Shown in pieces: positions 60,761 through 64,000 of a stretch of 64,000 bases of DNA; the stretch's first letter is position 1, and each line of letters opens with the position of its first letter. Source of the DNA: Aspidiotus rigidus (lineage: Eukaryota; Arthropoda; Insecta; Hemiptera; Diaspididae); contig JAVHKY010000054.1 in the NCBI GenBank assembly GCA_035079385.1, positions 7,045,501 to 7,109,500 on the forward strand, given 5' to 3'. The notes under the pieces are model-generated. The model ran no database searches and had not been told where the DNA came from. It was given only the letters and a program-made list of their open reading frames with translations. Both the position numbers and the translations under genes were made by a program.

Positions 60761-63510
60761 TTCTATGGCAAGGAGTTGAGAAGTTGCGTGGACATGAGAA
60801 CCTTAGATTTTTTCTTCATTTTGATGATAAATACGGAGCATTTTCGAACTAAATGATTTGTATTTTGTTATTATGTTGATCGTTTTGAGTAAAAGAAGTA
60901 TACGAACGAACGAGTTTAAGCCACTGGAATGTACGATTTTGACGTCATAAGCGTTTTTTTCTATAACATATAATATTTTCCGCCCAAGTACATGAGTAAG
61001 TTCGACATTGTGAAATTCAAAATAAAAATACACTTGAAATTCTTTCATACTCCCAATGGTGTCGGGCTACACAGAGACACATGAAGATTATTCTCTTAAA
61101 CTAATGTCTTTTGCACCGACTAGAAGGATCTTCATTATACATTATCAATTATCACACTCATCGGATCAATCCCTGGTGCAAGTCTTACATCATCCAACAA
61201 CATTAGTAAATTAAAATAATTACTCAATTAATGGCGGCGTACAGCCTATACCAAACCATGCAATGTATCTGTACACTATGTTAGAATCTATACCGAGATG
61301 CATCCTATACTTCTAAAATTACGAAATATTATAACAAAATATTGTTTCGGGAATACAAGCGATCGATTGAAATAGTAGGCCGAGATACTCGTAGAGATGC
61401 CGATCAGATGATAAGAATTCAATAAAATATTACGAAAGTTTTTAACAGTATTTTTCGAATATTACACGTTTCACAAGCGTGTCGAACATCTTTTTTCTGT
61501 GTACAGTTTAAAAAAATACCATACTTCGAACCCTCTTCTCAACAATTTTTTAAAGATGTGATTCTTTCAGATACTGGCCACTAATCGATCGCGTACATAC
61601 GATGTAGTCGACCTGTCGTCGTTTCTGCGCCAGAGAAAGAAAAAAGAATACAAAAATGAGTGTGCATAGAAGGAAGAGAACATCTATTAACACTAATGGG
61701 TAACAAGAGTCCTGTGTAGTAAGGTTGTGGTAGGTTAAGTGAATGTTGGTTGATGCGACGGCGGCGTCCAGGTAATATTTTGAAAGTTGCGGTCTTCCTG
61801 CGGAGAAGGATGTACTTTAACTTGAAAATCCCGAACTCCTTTAGCGCTAATATACTTGACAAATGATACACGTTGAATGTTCAAAGGAGAATGAATAAGA
61901 GGAACGAGCGAAAACGGCTTTGGCGGATGATTGCATTATAGAATATTCGTCTTGTATAAGACTGCACAACCCTTGCTGAAAATAAAAGGATGATACTCGG
62001 AATATAGTGTCCCGTATTCTGAATAGAATTCTATAACCTGCTTCTAGTGTCACCGAAAAGATTAATATATTAGAGACGAAAAATTATGTAAACAAACCTT
62101 GCAAAGGATATGTCCTCGTAAATTGACTTCTTCATACGGGCGATATTACGACAACGCGCCAGAATGCTATTTAGAATTCATTTTTCGCTGTACTAATTCT
62201 CATTTGTATAAAGGTATTAATTGATTGGCTATTGATAATCTTGTACATATTTTTCAGCGCTATGTTTTCAAACTTTCACCAATGCTGCGTCTCTGTGCGC
62301 GTTTATTATAAGCTCCGTTGGAATTCACACCATTTTCCTGCTCAACCAGACCACAAGCTGAGTGCAATAATTGCGATTGTTATGTCCTACGGTCTTGTCA
62401 AGAACGTACTCGCAGATTTCATTTAGATGCTGACCGACTTTCATCTTTTCGGCGTTTATTAGTTTCCACATACCTCTATGAAGGACATAAGACGTTAGGA
62501 TGGCCAACGAGATAAAAATCCGTGAGTTGACTTCTCGTATACCTGTATGGTCATCAATGAAGGTGTTCGTTTAAATATCAAATTAATTATTCGAAAAATA
62601 GAAAGCTTTATAATAAAATCGGAATAGTAAAAATTTTGAACGCGAGAACATTGCGAGCCTCGCGTACAGCATCATTGTAAGAAATTCATTGTCAACGGTG
62701 AATTAATATACCTTCAATGAGAATACCATCATTATAGAAAGATTATTTATACAACGTAAAGATTTTCACGTTACGCTCAACATGTGACGCACAAATTCAT
62801 CTGTTTTCTCAAGAACCTCATCGAGTTTAATTGAGGTCGATTTTGAGATTCAAACGGAGAAAGAAAACTTGGAGAATGTAACCTACGAAATTACAAGAAT
62901 TGAAAACGTGACATTGAGGTGCTTTTCGAAAAACGGGTAATTTTCACCAAAAAAACAAAGGAAAACTCATCCTGGGTCCGACTTATAACTTATGAGTTTC
63001 CTTCTTTGTAAATTCTCAGATACCGAACCGAGCATCAGCTGACCATTTCAAACGTTTTGAAATTTCCTGGATTTGCTCAAGGCTTTGAAAAATTATTCAA
63101 CTTATTTATACTTCGCTTAATTTTATATTTCATTCCTCTCCACGTATAGAATGCCACTATACGTGCAATAATTATACAGAATGAAAATCTTATGTTCCAA
63201 AGTTTGCACCTCGGTACATACAGCATACCCTATTCTTTGTATATTTCAATAATACTCATACGAATGATGAAAATTTTTTAAAACACGCATGCATCCTAAG
63301 TACGTTTTTGCGAAACGATTTTCAGTGACGTAGGTAAGGATTTTCAGTGTTAGCGCGGAGCGTGTGAAAAAAACGAAATAACGTCACCGATGGTCTTTTA
63401 CACACGGAAAACCGTGGCGAAAAAACTATGACGTAAACATGCCGCACGAAAAACGTATACTTTGGATGTACAAATTTGTCTTCAAAGTATTTGTGTTTTA
63501 AAGCTCTGTA
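60761..63510. other. right flank, nothing assignable
   Basis: A+T-rich. 62220-62520 is more balanced in composition with overlapping frames on both strands (62318-62515 plus, 62325-62507 minus). Neither is recognised. Confidence 0.4.
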
Positions 63511-63628
63511 CAGTACAAGTGTTGTAGGTGAGTCTTTATAACTCGTACATACATTGCTTCACTCGCTTTGCTCGTTCCGCAAACGTATGTACTCGTTATG
63601 AAAAGACTCACCTACGCCACATGTACTG
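63511..63628. mobile_element. 118-bp mariner-like MITE with TA duplication
   Basis: The left end CAGTACAAGTGTTGTAGGTG and the reverse complement of the right end CAGTACATGTGGCGTAGGTG continue matching for nearly 50 bp each. TA flanks both sides (63509-63510, 63629-63630). The CAGT start and TA duplication fit the Tc1/mariner superfamily. Almost the whole element is stem. Confidence 0.75.
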
Positions 63629-64000
63629 TAAATAGCCATTTCAGTACTACAAATGATTCAGTCGCACGGTCATAGTTTTCATCGTCGAATTAATATCAAT
63701 AAAAACTGATAACCGAATATACTCAGCCCTCATGTATTATGTGCATTTTTTGGATGCATTCGGCGACGTCATCCAATTGAATGTCGTCTACCTAAAGCGG
63801 ACGTATCTTCTAAATGAACGTTCATAGCATAATATAAGGAAACCAATCGTCTGCATATTAGAATCAAACTAGGATGTGTTCACGCTAATTATACGAAAAA
63901 TTATTCTTTTATAAAGATTAACGACAGTTCCATGAAGCTTTGCAACCACACGACCAATTGGAATCATGACGTGCGCAGGAATTTCGTATACGTCTAAAAA

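Noticed and set aside
62232..62515. Overlapping frames on both strands in a more GC-balanced stretch
   Set aside because: Looks mildly coding-like with an upstream 'ttttcag', but no family could be recognised and strands conflict.

Overview
The window is A+T-rich, intron-rich and repeat-rich animal DNA, most likely from an insect or another arthropod. No operons, bacterial genes, CRISPR arrays or convincing RNA genes were seen. Open frames are short and mostly chance. The repeats (LINEs with a C-terminal RNase H, hAT-, Transib- and Tc1/mariner-like elements, many foldback elements) are typical of arthropod genomes. The species cannot be named from this sequence.

The one host gene I can support is on the minus strand. 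Four coding exons have GT-AG borders and compatible phases: A 54563-54790, B 48672-48771, C 10411-10586 and D 9302-9517. Together they encode 240 codons of one open frame. The conceptual protein is acidic and serine-rich. It starts with a 'DLDVIETLWKYDV' segment, has a 'DPW' motif and an 'FSLEETLQLIDLNE' helix, and ends in an acidic stretch followed by a histidine run. This layout matches the N-terminal half of the cap-n-collar bZIP transcription factor (Cnc, insect CncC; Nrf1/Nrf2 family). The bZIP and CNC domains and the 3' end would lie left of position 9302, outside the window or unseen. The first exon or exons lie right of 54790. The introns are 893 bp (C-D), 38,085 bp (B-C) and 5,791 bp (A-B), so most of the window is cnc intron.

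Layout by region. 1-9301: sequence after exon D, with decayed LINE pieces, a 360-bp inverted repeat pair and a minisatellite. 9302-10586: exons D and C, with a foldback element between them. 10587-48671: the giant intron, holding two opposed copies of one LINE, a second LINE, a 180-bp tandem array, a long-TIR element at 32.5-33.1 kb, a composite repeat rich in the palindrome TGACGTCA at 37.5-40 kb, and a (GA)57 tract inside a hairpin. 48672-54790: exons B and A, with two small inverted-repeat elements and a Transib-like element that splits a tandem array. 54791-64000: upstream flank or 5' introns, with a second composite repeat, a hAT element with a perfect 8-bp target duplication, and a small mariner-like element.

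The most interesting points are as follows. The Cnc N-terminus lacks recognisable DLG and ETGE Keap1-binding motifs. The Transib-like ends carry a CACAGTG heptamer. The hAT element is nested in one of two paralogous composite repeats. A 600-bp foldback element has a membrane-type reading frame in one arm. All homology statements rest on recognition by eye; no search was run.
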